From assembly GCF_042453785.1 (NCBI RefSeq), contig NC_091673.1, forward strand, positions 11,689,501-11,753,500: DNA of 64,000 bases, read 5' to 3'. Under the pieces are notes generated by a model. The model worked only from the letters and a program-made list of their open reading frames with translations. It made no database searches and was not told the DNA's origin. Position numbers and translations under genes: made by a program. Position 1 is the first letter of the stretch; each line of letters opens with the position of its first letter. The DNA comes from Malus domestica (Eukaryota; Streptophyta; Magnoliopsida; Rosales; Rosaceae). This document shows, in pieces, positions 46,400 to 57,342 of this stretch.

Positions 46400-47431
46400 T
46401 AGGCTTTTTAACCAAAATGGTCCCTGAAATTTGCATAACACATCACTTTGGTCCATGATATTGAAAATCAATAGAAATGGTCATTGAGATTGTCCACCAT
46501 CCATTATTTTGGTCATTCCGTTAAGAACTCCGTTAAATGTCCCGGAGCTCTTGACCGAAAGTTTGGGCAATTTTCAAAGCTTCGTAACTCAATCGTTTCT
46601 TAACCAAATTCGACCCATAATATATTAAAATGAAGATAGTAAAGTGTAAAACACGATTATACCTATTTGGAAGCCCAATGGTTGCCAGAGATGACCGGAA
46701 CATAGCTTAAAAGGTGACAGGTCAGCGGGAAAATTGGAAAACTCACCGGAAACAGGGTAAATTTTAAACGTTCATAACTTCTTCAATACTCAACGAAATC
46801 GAGTGATTCAAAAATGAAAATCATACTTCTCAAAGAGACAAAGAGAATGGTACCTTTCTTGACAACTAGTTCGTCGTGATTTGGCCGGAAAACGGCTCGA
46901 AATTGGCTAATTCGAGACAAAGATAGCAACTTTCTAGCCGTTTTCCGGCCAAACCATGGCAATTTAGCCATCGAAAAAGGTACCATTCTCTTTGCCTTGT
47001 CGATAAGTATGATTTTTTTTTTAATCACTCGATTTCGTTGCGTATTGAAGAAGTTATGAACATTTAAAGTTTACCCAATTTTGGACGAGTTTTCCAGTTT
47101 TCCCACAGACTAGTCATCTTTCAGACTATTTTCTGGCCTTCTCCGACAACTATTGGGCTTCCAAATAGGTATAATCTTGTTCTACACTTTCCTATCTTCA
47201 TTTTGATATATTATGGGTCGAATTTGATTAAGAAACGATTGAATTACAAAGTTTTGAAAATTGCCCAAACTTTCGGCCAAGAGCTCTTGGACATTTAACG
47301 GAGTTTTTAACAGAAAGACCAAAACAATGGATGGTGGACAATCGTAGGGACCATTTCTATTGATTTTCAATCTCAGGAACCAAAGTGATGTGTTATGCAA
47401 ATCTCAGGAACCATTTTGGCTAGAAAGCCTA
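46400..47431. mobile_element. 1-kb palindromic (foldback-like) element
   Basis: Two arms of about 500 bp are near-complete inverted repeats. The left begins TAGGCTTTTTAACCAAAATG and the right ends CATTTTGGCTAGAAAGCCTA; matching blocks continue through TTCGACCCATAATATATTA and its complement to a centre near 46915. AAATG directly flanks both ends (46395-46399, 47432-47436). No coding capacity; the minus-strand frames at 46783-47028 and 47182-47400 are by-products. Either a foldback or a long-TIR Mutator-type element. Confidence 0.85.
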
Positions 47432-47436
47432 AAATG

Positions 47437-48009
47437 TATTTACACTCGTTAATGCCTCAACAATAATGTTCGTTCTAGTGACATTAAAATTAAAAATGGA
47501 CCGCAAAATATTATTTTTCAAAAAATAAATGAAAAAGACTTGTTCGAAGACCACCGTTGATAGAGGAAAATGGGATGTCCTTGGAACCTAAATTCTATTA
47601 TTGAGGATATTCGTGGGATGGCCTCAGAGTTCAATCACATTGAATGGAACCATGTTTTCTGAGAAACAAATTTTTTACGGATGCATTAGTTTATCTAGTT
47701 CTCACTCTTGATAATCCGCATTTTTGGATTCATGGTCTCCCTTCTATAGTGTTTAATGCCCACAACTTTGATTGCTTGGACATCGGTTGTTGTAGAGGAT
47801 TCTCCCTTTAATAAATCTTTGCGGATCATTGTCTTCCTTATGTAGCGTTTAATGCCCTCAACCTTGATTGCTTGGACATCAATTGTTGCCGAGGTTTTTC
47901 CCTTTAATAATTTTTTTTAATAAAAAAATGTTGATAATTTGTAGTTTTTTTTTTTTTTTTTGTACATATGATATTATTTACTAGGGTCGAGGGAATTGGC
48001 TAATCCTAA
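47437..48009. other. Gene-free spacer
   Basis: Contains two similar stretches of about 75 bp (GTTTAATGCCCACAACTTTG at 47750 and GTTTAATGCCCTCAACCTTG at 47850), a local tandem duplication. The left target duplication of the solo LTR, CCTAA, is at 48005-48009. Confidence 0.45.
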
Positions 48010-49337
48010 TGATAAGATTTTTACCACCTGCAAAAGTAGGGATAAACATACAAAATACTTGCAAGAGAACAAGATAGTTGTAGTATAAACGGCTCAAGTA
48101 AGGTTGTTTTCCACAGGGATTGAATGAATAATTTATGTAAATATCAAATCTTAATTAATTATTTGAAAACAAAGTTTGGAAGAGGTTGATTTTATGACCT
48201 ATAATATTAAAAACGAATTTTAAATTAAACAATTAAATAAATTGACAAAGTAAAGAAAACAAAAGAAAACGTTTTGAAAACCAAATTGTAAAAGCCTAGG
48301 GTTCCGTTATCCCCTTAACAATCCAATGTAGATTTACCAATTACTTATGAATTACACATGCAATTTTGAAGGTTAGGTTTTCCTTATGCATATTCTACTT
48401 GTGGCAGTCAAGCTAGAACGTATATCAAACATGCAATTCATCTGTGACATTCAGATCAAATATAAACATGCATAACTCATTACGCTTTGTGAAAACCCTT
48501 TGAAAAACCATGCAATCCCTAAGACATGACATTCGCCCTAGGTGAAATTACAACTATTAATCACAAGAAGCAATACTCAATTCCCTGGTGGCATTCCGAC
48601 TAAATTGCATTAATTACTTATCTAAACATCCTAATGGTAGTTAAGCATTAAGACATAAAAGACAATTTAAAGTACAATGATTAATAATTCAAAGCATGCA
48701 TGCATAATATCATAAGCAATTAAATAAAGACTACATATTCATGCTAAGGCTCATGGCATCTCCCTAACAAACGAAAATTAGTTACTAACAACCATAAAAG
48801 AAAAGAATTTTCAAAACACCTTAAAAATAAACTTCAAAAACTCCCTAGAGTAGTGTGTGCGTTTCCCCTTCTAATGGCTAAAAAGCCTTATTTATACTAT
48901 TAGAAAATAAAATCCTTCCTACAAAAGGTCTTCTAAAAACCGATTTGGTCCCAAAAGGTCTCTTTTTAAAGCTTGAGACGTCCCTAACAAATCTTCAGAA
49001 GGAATCCTCCTCAAAATATGCCATCTTGACCTTCAAAATACCCAAAACGTGCAGAAATGTCAATATGGGAAAGTTGCGCGCTGGGTCTTTATTTCATTGC
49101 ATGGTCAAACGGCGTAGTAGAAAAATCTGGATTTTTGACACAATCATCTTGAAAGACTTACGAACATCCTCCAATTGGAATCACTCCAAAATTCATTCGT
49201 TTGATCACTTTTTGCTCTAGAGGAAGTCGAATGTCCTACATTGAAAATATATAATAAAGTATCAAAATTCTACCAAAATAACTAATAAAGTAATACTAAT
49301 AATATGGTAAAATATATGGTATAATATCGACACATCA
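48010..49337 (-). mobile_element. Solo LTR, Ty3-type, about 1.33 kb
   Basis: It begins TGATAAGATTTTTACCACCT and ends CGACACATCA, so it has TG...CA termini. CCTAA flanks both sides (48005-48009, 49338-49342). Its left 130 bases and several inner blocks recur at 54309, where a primer-binding site adjoins, giving the orientation (minus). No internal coding region is attached, so a solo LTR left by recombination is the simplest reading. Confidence 0.7.
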
Positions 49338-49422
49338 CCTAACAATGAGTTAACCATTATAATTTGGTTTGAATTCACCTAACAATGAGCTAGCTATTAT
49401 AATTTGGTTTGAATTCGCCTTG
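49338..49422. repeat. Tandem 40-bp duplication
   Basis: CACCTAACAATGAGTTAACC and its continuation ATTATAATTTGGTTTGAATT occur twice in a row, with three differences. It begins exactly at the right edge of the solo LTR. Confidence 0.8.
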
Positions 49423-49852
49423 GGTGATAATCGAACCTAAAACCTTTGTTCACTTATAAATGAAAAAATACTAGACCGTAGTACTCAGTGGCAATTTATA
49501 AGTTACATAATTAGCTTATATTTCTATACATTGTTAGTAAAAATACAACTTCTAAAATCAAAAGTAATGATGTTACAAGGAATACGAAGCTAAATTGTGG
49601 TAAGGTCATTTCCAATCGAAGGGTCCAAAGGGCTAGATGGCCGAAAATAGCCCAAAATCGTCTCCAACCGAGGGCTAGGCCAAAGGGCTCGTGGGCTCCA
49701 CGGAATCTGAAAGGGCCAAAGGGCCAACCGGCTAGCCCAATCCAGCCAGCCAGCTAGCCCCGGACTGGGCTAGAAATTCTAGCATTCATGTCGGTTATAT
49801 TCGACAAGAATTCTAGGCCAAATTTCAAATGCAACAGCTAGCTGACGTTAGC

Positions 49853-50150
49853 TGTCACATCCCGGCCTGGGCCCATACCACATCCCGGGCTCGACTTCTT
49901 CGAAGTACGATATTGTCCGCTTTGAGCCCCGACCACGCCCTAACGGTTTTGTTTCTGGGAACTCATGTGAGCTGAACTTTCTAGTGGGTCACTCATCCTG
50001 GGAATGCTCTTGCCCATTTCTCGCTTAACTTCGGAGTTCCTATGGAACCCGAAGCCAATGAGCTCCCAAAATGCCTCGTGCTAGGTAAAGATGGGAATAT
50101 ACATATAAGGCTTACAGGATCCACTCCCCTGGGCGATGTGGGATGTTACA
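49853..50150 (-). mobile_element. Cassandra TRIM solo LTR carrying 5S rRNA-like sequence
   Basis: Read on the minus strand it starts TGTAACATCCCACATCGCCC and ends GGATGTGACA, the terminal sequences of Cassandra LTRs as I know them. Between 50050 and 49957 the minus strand reads GGAACTCCGAAGTTAAGCGA, GGGCAAGAGCATTCCCAGGA and TGAGTGACCC, which parallel the 5S rRNA internal promoter region. Flanks TTAGC and TCAGC agree at 4 of 5. At 298 bp the size fits one LTR. Confidence 0.88.
49957..50050 (-). ncRNA. 5S rRNA-like domain inside the Cassandra LTR
   Basis: Matches to the A-box, intermediate and C-box part of 5S rRNA (AACTCCGAAGTTAAGCG ... AGGATGAGTGACCC). It is diverged from a functional 5S gene and is part of the retroelement promoter, not an rDNA unit. 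Confidence 0.8.
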
Positions 50151-50214
50151 TCAGCTAGTCATTATTTTTTAATTTTGTTTTTTTTTACAGTTTTATTTTT
50201 ATTTTTTTACACAA

Positions 50215-50520
50215 TTTTTTTCCTATAACTTCTATTTTTTCTATAACTTCCTATAACTTCTATTTTACAAAATTTGTTTTATATTTTTTCTAAATTATAT
50301 ATTTTTTCCCTATAACTTCTATTTTACAAAATATGTTTCATATTGTTTTTTAAATTCTATTTTTTTTCCTATAACTTCTATTTTACAAAATTCGTTTCAT
50401 ATATTTTTTAAATTCTACTTTTTTTCCTATAACTTCCTAAGTCATTATACAACATTAAATTAAATTATGTAACATGAAACAACATATAACTTCTATTTTA
50501 CAAAATTTGTTTTATATTTA
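50215..50520. repeat. AT-rich minisatellite
   Basis: Five or six imperfect units of about 55 bp built on TTTTTCCTATAACTTCTATT followed by TTACAAAATTTGTTTTATAT. Confidence 0.8.
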
Positions 50521-50735
50521 AGTTGTAGTTTTTAAATAATAAATTATGTTTGACCCTTTGGCCCTCGGTTGGATACGGTTTTTTGTGACAGAGCTAAAAC
50601 GAGTCTTATGACCCTCGGTTGGAGATGGAGGCAAATATGGCCATGTATTGTTCATTAAAATATTAATATCTTGGAGAGTCAGAGGGCTAAAACGAACCCT
50701 ATGGTCAACCTTTGGTTGGAGACGGCATAAGTAGA

Positions 50736-52110
50736 TTGCAATTTGATAAGTCCGAACCAAGGCACATTGCCAGGCTAGAGTTGGACAAAAGTTGATAAAG
50801 ACTTGCTCGTTGTAGGTTACTTGGATTAATATTCTATGAATTGTGGAATTCAATGTGATAGTGCCATTATGATTGGTTGAAAAGAGTTGTAGAAATTGAG
50901 GTATCATTTGGTATGCTTTATAAAATTTGAATATAAGTTTAAAATTAGTGCAGCATATAGCATCCTTGCTTGTGAGAGAAGTTTCATCCCCAATTTCAGG
51001 TTGTTTTCAAGGCATATGTAGCAGCCTGGCAAGCAAGCAAAGGATACTCCAAAATCCCTTGGTTCACTCATCTATGTAAGGGCTTTTATCTTGAGTCAAA
51101 CCTAGCGAACAAGGCAAATAATTAAGCAACCATTATCCTAATTTTGAGCCTCCAATCTACAAACTGAAACATAATGAGAACTTTTTATTGCTTGTTGCCC
51201 AAAAATAATCCAGATCAGAATTCCAAAACCAAAAGAAATGGTGAGCCTGCTCTTGTAAGTCAACGATCTATAATATGCTCGCTGAAAGTATTAACCTTGA
51301 GAAGCCATTGATATGAACAAGATTGAACCATGAGCATCAACAATAATGCTCACATACCCATTTCAACGATAATGATAATCACACATCCATTTTTATATCT
51401 TATACACCCTTATTAATTTTCAAATCCAATTATATAGCAAAAAAAATTAAGAACAAATGTGTGAGAAATAAAAATGAATGTTTGGATAACTCTACCCTAT
51501 TTCAACTACCGCACCAAAGTAGATGCGTTAAGGTTGCCGCGAAGCCATTGGAATCTTTTCCATGTCAAAATGTTTTGGCATTCTGAGAGTACAATTGTCA
51601 AAAAAACACCGGCCAATTAACTAAAGTACTACGTGTCGGTTCCTTCAGGAAAGTTTCGTGTTGTAATTCTCTTCCCTTTTTTCATAAAAACTAAAAGTTA
51701 TTCCAAGAGGTCACATTGCACATCTGGGCTATCAATCTAGCATGCACTTCAGGTTCAGAGTACTTAATATTCCTTTTAATTTATGCAGAATATTAATTTA
51801 TGCAAGCCTCCAAGTGCTCACATTTACAAGCGACCGTGGTCATGAAGAATCCAGAGTGTACATCGAACACCCAATGCATTATGTTGCATCCGCATGCATG
51901 GTACTTTGGAATTTCGGTTTAGCAATCACTTTGCAAGTATATCAATATTCGAATAAGATCATACTATAAGATTAAAGGAAATTAGTCGCGGAGTCAAAAT
52001 TTTACGTGTAAAGAAGCTTCACATAAATGTTAAAAAATAAAATAAATAGATAGTAGTTATAAGAGAGTAGAATACATGTTTGGAGTTGTGAGCAAATTAA
52101 AACTTTTGAG
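50736..52110. other. Gene-free spacer
   Basis: A degenerate family A MITE is likely at about 51345-51495 (CACACATCCATTTTTATATC / GAAATAAAAATGAATGTTTGGA). Other sequence unassigned; a 75-codon plus-strand frame at 51742-51969 has no recognisable domain. Confidence 0.4.
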
Positions 52111-52111
52111 T

Positions 52112-52290
52112 GGCAGCCATTTAGTACTACGATATATTGATATTCTTCTTCATTTGTAAGTAAAAGGTCTTAGGTTCGATTCTCGCCAAAGGTGAAATTG
52201 AACCACATTATTATGACAAGCTCATTATAAGGTTTATCTCACTCCCTCACCTCATTAGTGTAAATACTATCGTTTGTTTTTTTTTTTTTT
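52112..52290 (+). mobile_element. SINE-like element with Pol III B box
   Basis: GGCAGCCATTTAGTACTACG at the head, GGTTCGATTCTC at 52170-52185 as a B-box match, a middle TGAAATTGAACCACATTATT, and CTCACTCCCTCACCTCATTA before a T-run. The best copy of the type also seen at 3512 and 19338. Confidence 0.65.
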
Positions 52291-53436
52291 TAAACTTTTG
52301 AGTGGCTAAATGCTTTTTTTTTTTCACTTTGAAATTGACCTTCCAATATCAAGTCAATTAAAATGCTAGAGAGAGACCATATTTTTTACTATATTTTGGA
52401 GACCAAATAATGTGGCGATTGATGATTAGATTCCTTGTTTAATGGTTTAAAGAAGTAGTCAAACCATTAACAGCCAAATCATGTGTCTCAAAATATGGTT
52501 CAAATAGATGATCTTTCTAGCATCAACCCAAGTCAATATAGAATGGATTGTGAATTTTCGACAAAAAAATGAGAAGAATGGCTCGAAAATTTGGATAATA
52601 TAATATATGAAATTTTAAAAATCTAGTGAAAATTTAAAGAGAACAGAGAAATTTACAAATCTTAATATTGTTGTGGGTTGAGGTCATTTGGAGGACAAAA
52701 TATATAAATTTCAAGAAAGGGAGAAGGAAAAGCTCAAAGTTTATTATTCTTTGGTTGGACAATGTGAAAGAATTTTTTATTTATTTTTTTAAACTAAACC
52801 AGACTTTAGATTTTAATTTTAAGAGTTATTGATTTGTTCATCAAATAAGGTATTAAATTTAGATTTAAGATGAGTGATGTTAGAATTGAAAAGAAAAGGA
52901 GTGAGGGTAGGCCTAGGCCTATGCTTGCCTTATTAGGTGCATTTGTTGCATCGAACTATCTCATACCAGATTAACTTCAGGAAATAAACTGGACTGGCTT
53001 AGATTAGACTAAGACGGGTTGGCTTAGATTAGACTAAGATAGACTGACTTAGTGAAGCGTTTGGTGTAATATTATACTAATAAGCAGGATAATGAAAATA
53101 GTATTGTCCACAGTTTGGTGTTTGCTCGGACATGGACTAAATTATTATTCAATTTTCTTTTCTATTAAGGATATTTTCAAAATTAATATTATTGGATGAG
53201 AGTGAGAGTCAATAAAAAATACAAACCAAATTTCTTTCCAACGAAAGAAATATACATGATTCAAGAGTAACATAATAACTTGTAACTAAATATTTTACAA
53301 CATATTTACAATAGTTACAATATACGGCGTATACGCTAGCTACTACATTCTATAACATTTTCATTCAAAAGTAAATCCTCATGATTCACAAAAAGCTAAT
53401 TAACATTAGCCAAAATATTTCACAATGCATGACTAA
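52291..53436. other. Gene-free AT-rich spacer
   Basis: A degenerate family D-like stretch lies at about 52360-52530 (CTAGAGAGAGACCATA... and ...GATCTTTCTAGCAT). A direct repeat of TTGGCTTAGATTAGACTAAG occurs at about 52995-53045. No gene. Confidence 0.4.
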
Positions 53437-53615
53437 GTTGGAAGCCACGAACTAATGTTGTACGATTAACAATAGTCAAGAACTCCTACTGGTAGGGTCA
53501 ACAATCCAATATACTACCTTCCAAATATGCACAGTAGTTTAGCTTGGGAATTAAGCTAAGGCTTGATACGTATTGGATTCCTCTTCTTCATCCATATAAT
53601 AACCATAAAGTTATA
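53437..53615 (+). repeat. Displaced copy of the family-member-2 promoter
   Basis: 179 bp that recurs, almost identical, at 54999-55170 directly upstream of the gene at 55259. Differences are a 7-bp gap (AACAATAGTCAAG against AACAAG) and single bases. Both contain TAGCTTGGGAATTAAGCTAA and the TATA-like CCATATAATAACC. The match stops abruptly at both edges. No gene follows this copy. Confidence 0.9.
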
Positions 53616-54308
53616 AATAAAAAAGACTTTACTATGAGATTAATCTTCACCTTGTCCATTTGTTCTAAGGTTTAAAATCATCTATGGATATTAACTTAAA
53701 AACAAAAAAATTTATTTGACTCAAAAATTTAAAACCTAAAAAGTCTATTTCCATCCCGAAACTTAAATCACACATTGTTCTCAAGGTGTGGAAAATAAAA
53801 TAAAAATAAACCAAAATAAGTTATAAAAATAAAAATAAAAATAAACAATAGCTAATATTACGAAAGAAACGGACAATAAAAGACAATTAAAAACAAAAAA
53901 TAAAATAAAACAAAACAGAAAATAAAACAAAAAGAAGGAAAAGAATGCACCTGGGGAGGATTCGAAGTGGCGACATGGTGCAAGAAACAAAGGCCCAGGA
54001 AAAACAATGAAAAAGAAAGCACTAAAGTGCAGCGCGCTAGTATCGAACCCATGACCTGCTGGAACAACATAATTGCTGAGCCTCTTCACACGGACCACAC
54101 GTGCTGATGGGAACCCTAACGAGCTGCGATTTAAATGGAGCTCCAGCCGTGCCTTTCTTATTTCCTCACTGCTGCCATTCAGCCGTGCCTCACTGCTGCC
54201 AAAATAAAAATAAAATAAAAAATAAAAAGTTAGGTACAAAAATAATTAACTAAGAATATGATAAACACAAATTATTTAAAACAATTCCTAGCAACGGCGT
54301 CAATTTCT
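53616..54308 (-). mobile_element. Internal fragment of a Ty3-type LTR retrotransposon
   Basis: On the minus strand, TGACGCCGTTGCTAGG at 54302-54287 resembles a tRNA-Asp primer-binding site (TGGCGCCGTTGCCGGGGA) with a few changes. It lies just inside the LTR edge at 54309. The downstream sequence, read leftward, has no intact gag frame. A tRNA-like B box (GGGTTCGATACT) occurs at about 54040 on the minus strand. Confidence 0.55.
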
Positions 54309-54998
54309 TGATAGGATTTTTACCACCTGCAAAAGTAGAGATAAAAACACTTAAAAATACTTACAAGAGTGCAAAGTTGTTGTATAGCGGCTCAAGCAAG
54401 ATCGTTTTCCATAGAGATTGAATGAATAATTTGTGTTTAAAACCAACTCTTAATTAATTATTGAAAACAAAGTACAAGAAGCCCTCTTCAATTTCAGGCT
54501 GATGTTCCAACAAAAATTGCATCAAATTACTTGTCTAAAAACCCTAACGGTGGCGAATTATTAAGACAATTAGATAGTTTAATCGCGGTGATTAATAATT
54601 CAAAGCAATCATGCATCATAAGCAAATTAATAATAAAATCACATATTCATGCTAAGGCTCATGACTTTGCCCTAGCAAACGGAAATTAGTTATGAACAAC
54701 TATAAAAACTAAAGAAAATGTATTAACTAGAAAAAGGTTTTAAAACACCTTGTAGCTAAAAAGTCTGAAGTTCTCCAAAATAATGCGTGCGTTCTCACCC
54801 TAACCCTAATGGCTAAAAAGCGTTATTTATACTACTCCAAATTAAAACCCTCATAGAAAAGGTTTTCTAAAAACTAGGAAATAAAATAACGAAAGGATAA
54901 CTAGGAATTACATTCCTATTCCGACTAGAAAATCAGCCCATAAAAAAGATAGCCATGTTTTTGAATCTTCAGAATTCCAAAATAGGCCCAAAACTAAT
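54309..54998 (-). mobile_element. Truncated LTR related to the solo LTR at 48010
   Basis: TGATAGGATTTTTACCACCT, GCGGCTCAAGCAAGATCGTT and ATTCATGCTAAGGCTCATGA match, in order and orientation, blocks of 48010-49337. It stops at 54998, where the repeated promoter begins, so about half of the LTR is missing. Confidence 0.75.
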
Positions 54999-55170
54999 GT
55001 TGGAAGCCACGAACTAATGTTGTACGATTAACAAGAACTCCTACTGGTAGGGTCAACAATCCAATATACTACCTTCCAAATATGCACAGTAGTTTAGCTT
55101 GGGAATTAAGCTAAGGCTTTATACGTATTGGATTCCTCTTCTTCATCCATATAATAACCATAAAGTTATA
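54999..55170 (+). promoter_or_regulatory. Promoter of family member 2 (proximal copy)
   Basis: It holds ATATAATA at 55149-55156, about 110 bases before the ATG at 55259. TAGCTTGGGAATTAAGCTAA, about 60 bases further upstream, corresponds to TAGCTTGGAAATTAAGCAAG upstream of the gene at 58235, so the two paralogues share core promoter sequence. Near-identical to 53437-53615. Confidence 0.65.
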
Positions 55171-55258
55171 GCATATCATTCATGAGACAGGACCAGGCAA
55201 AATTAAACCAATTCTTGTTTCAAGCCTCCAACTAAATCGATCATACAAGGAAAACCCC

Positions 55259-55736
55259 ATGTCCGAGCGCTGCAGACTAGAGTCAATGTTATACAGTAGC
55301 ATTACTCCTGGACAATCATATCCTTATCCGGATTACCATCCTGCCCAGCCTCCTAATCAATATATGGTAATTCAATATTCTCCACCACCACCTCCTCTTC
55401 CTCCGTATGGATATGATGATCATCTTCAGTATTACGGTAGTAGTACTACTCCAGATCCCGGACATGGGCAGGGCGACAACTATCAATCCCAGCTTGCTCC
55501 TCGCCAAGCCCAAGAAGCCCAAGAAGCCCAAGAAAAGCAAAAAATCTGTCAAACAAACATCGTATAAAGTTTGCAGTAATCGAGTTAGCCAAAGCACAGA
55601 GGACAATCATAAGACTTACAACATTGCCATCAAATACAGTTTTCGTGATTTAAGCCATGCGGAGGACAAAGAAGAAAAAGAAGAAGTCGGCATCCAATAC
55701 GGTCGTCGTGACTTGAAAGAAGAACAAGAAGAGTGA
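55259..55736 (+). pseudogene. Family member 2, frameshifted
   Basis: ATG at 55259 follows a leader (CAAGCCTCCAACTAA) similar to that of the gene at 58235. The first frame gives a Pro/Tyr-rich half (SYPYPDYHPAQPPNQY, YSPPPPPLPPYGYDD) and would end at 55567. The conserved C-terminal half lies in another frame from about 55495: AKPKKPKKPKKSKKSVKQ, then TSYKVCSNRVSQSTEDNH, then a Glu-rich tail ending at the TGA at 55734-55736. A one-base indel near 55490-55510, in the repetitive CCCAAGAAG tract, explains it. The motif has also lost glycines that are conserved in the two other members (SNRVSQ against GNRVSG). It could be a pseudogene, a slippage-prone allele or an assembly error in a repeat. Function is unknown. 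Confidence 0.6.
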
Positions 55737-56171
55737 ATATATTAGGGCAATTCGCTGCATATGCATTATGTTCCAGCGATTCCCACACCACAATAAAACC
55801 ATCTGCTGTCCTATGTGCCTTAATTAATTAATATATGTATAAGAAGGTTTGTTTAGAACATCCACCGTACGAGAAAAATTTATTGATATGAAAATGAAAT
55901 ATAAGAAGATTATATTATGATAACTTTCAAAGTACTGTTGAGCTAATCGGTAGAGTTCTTTCGTATATCTGTTTTGAAGTGTTGATGGTACGCCTAAAAT
56001 TTGACTAAAGTCCAAAAGGGAAAGAAGAAATTAGTATATATGCCCATATCATGTGGGGGTATACTGATCGTGTTGGTAAAATTATTAATTGCATTCTAGG
56101 TTGGAAAAACTATATATTGTATGCTGTTAGAACATTGTTACTTGGTATACTCGATACATGCATTATATAAT
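55737..56171. other. Gene-free spacer
   Basis: 3' flank of the broken gene; AT-rich. Left target duplication TTATATAAT of the next MITE is at 56163-56171. Confidence 0.4.
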
Positions 56172-56319
56172 GGGGTGTGATATCCACACACCATTTTTTA
56201 CTTCTTTCACACCTTTTTAATTTTCGGTCGTCGGATCGGATGAATTAAAGAAGATCAAATGACAAAAATTAAGAAGGGGTGTGGGAGAAGTAAAAAGGGG
56301 TGTGTGGATAGCACACCCC
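56172..56319. mobile_element. MITE, family A, with perfect 9-bp target duplication
   Basis: GGGGTGTGATATCCACACAC and GTGTGTGGATAGCACACCCC are terminal inverted repeats. TTATATAAT flanks both sides (56163-56171, 56320-56328). This is the best copy of a family with at least seven members in the window, and shows that the family inserts like Mutator elements. Confidence 0.9.
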
Positions 56320-56929
56320 TTATATAATATGTATAGATGACGAGTTTATGTTATAATGTAATATTAAATAAAAACGAATCCACGTGTTATAATAATATGG
56401 AATAAGTAAGTTGAGGTTTTATTATAAAATTCATGAACAACATATAAAGAGAGTAATATCACTTTTTATAAGCATATGTAAGGTTTCTTAGTTTCTAATA
56501 TGGATTCAGACTCTTAAAAAGCCCTTCATGGCTGAGTCATTTAAATTTAACACATGAAAAACACATGTTGGGTGACGTGAGAGCACGTGGATTGTTTGGC
56601 TCAACACGTGGGTAATATATTCCAATATCATGCATGAAGTTGAAGTTCTATCATAAAACAGAGTAATTTAACTTCTTATAAGCACATGTAAAATCATATA
56701 ATTGTCCAATGTAAAATTTACATTCTCAACATGAGTGAACTTGTTATACCACATAATGGTGTCAATTATCTCTCGCTGAGTTGAGAGTCTAATTAACTGA
56801 TAGTAAACTGTCACAAATAAATTATGCCATATCTATGGAAAAAAATTATCGTATTGTACTGTAGCGCACCAAGACAAGACATGGTAGAACTAATCCAACT
56901 AATCCATATGTCCAAATATCCGATGGAAT

Positions 56930-57160
56930 GCTCGTTCGAAAGTGCTTTTAAAATGACTGAAAACACTTTTGGAAAAAATGTTTTTGGGTTCTAAAAACAC
57001 TTGAAGTGCTTTCTGCAAGAAGCATTAGGTGTGTGCTTCTTGCAACAAAACACTTCAAGTGCTTTCCAAAATTCACTTGCATTATTGTTAAGGATTGGTA
57101 CAAAAAATAATTTCACCAAAAACGCTTTCAGTCATTTTAAAAGCACTTCCGAACGAGCAC
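56930..57160. mobile_element. TIR element of about 230 bp
   Basis: ATGCTCGTTCGAAAGTGCTT, then TAAAATGACTGAAA, is inverted at the right as TTTCAGTCATTTTAAAAGCA and CTTCCGAACGAGCAC. Inner CTTGAAGTGCTTTCTGCAAG also pairs with CTTGCAACAAAACACTTCAA. No coding capacity. Confidence 0.75.
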
Positions 57161-57342
57161 TATATTTTAGAGTATAGTATATTAATAATCAATCCACATT
57201 TAGTAACTAAATTATGAGTAGATTAGTTATACCACCTAATGTGTTCCGGTACCGCATAATAATTTTTCATATCTATGTCTACATAAAGTGAATTAAGACC
57301 AAGGTACGCTTCTACTGAACAAAGTTTTTATATTAATTTTAT

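Larger units (their letters stand above)
49605..50735. mobile_element. Composite non-autonomous element with CCAACCGAGGG repeats
   Basis: The left part (GGGTCCAAAGGGCTAGATGG, TCTCCAACCGAGGGCTAGGC) and the right part (CCCTCGGTTGGATACGG, GACCCTCGGTTGGAGATGG) are repeated in inverse orientation. This suggests an old MULE- or hAT-like element. A Cassandra LTR (49853-50150) and an AT-rich minisatellite (50215-50520) lie inside. Outer boundaries are approximate. Confidence 0.5.

Noticed and set aside
49957-50050. Independent 5S rRNA gene
   Set aside because: Diverged, incomplete and enclosed by Cassandra LTR ends.
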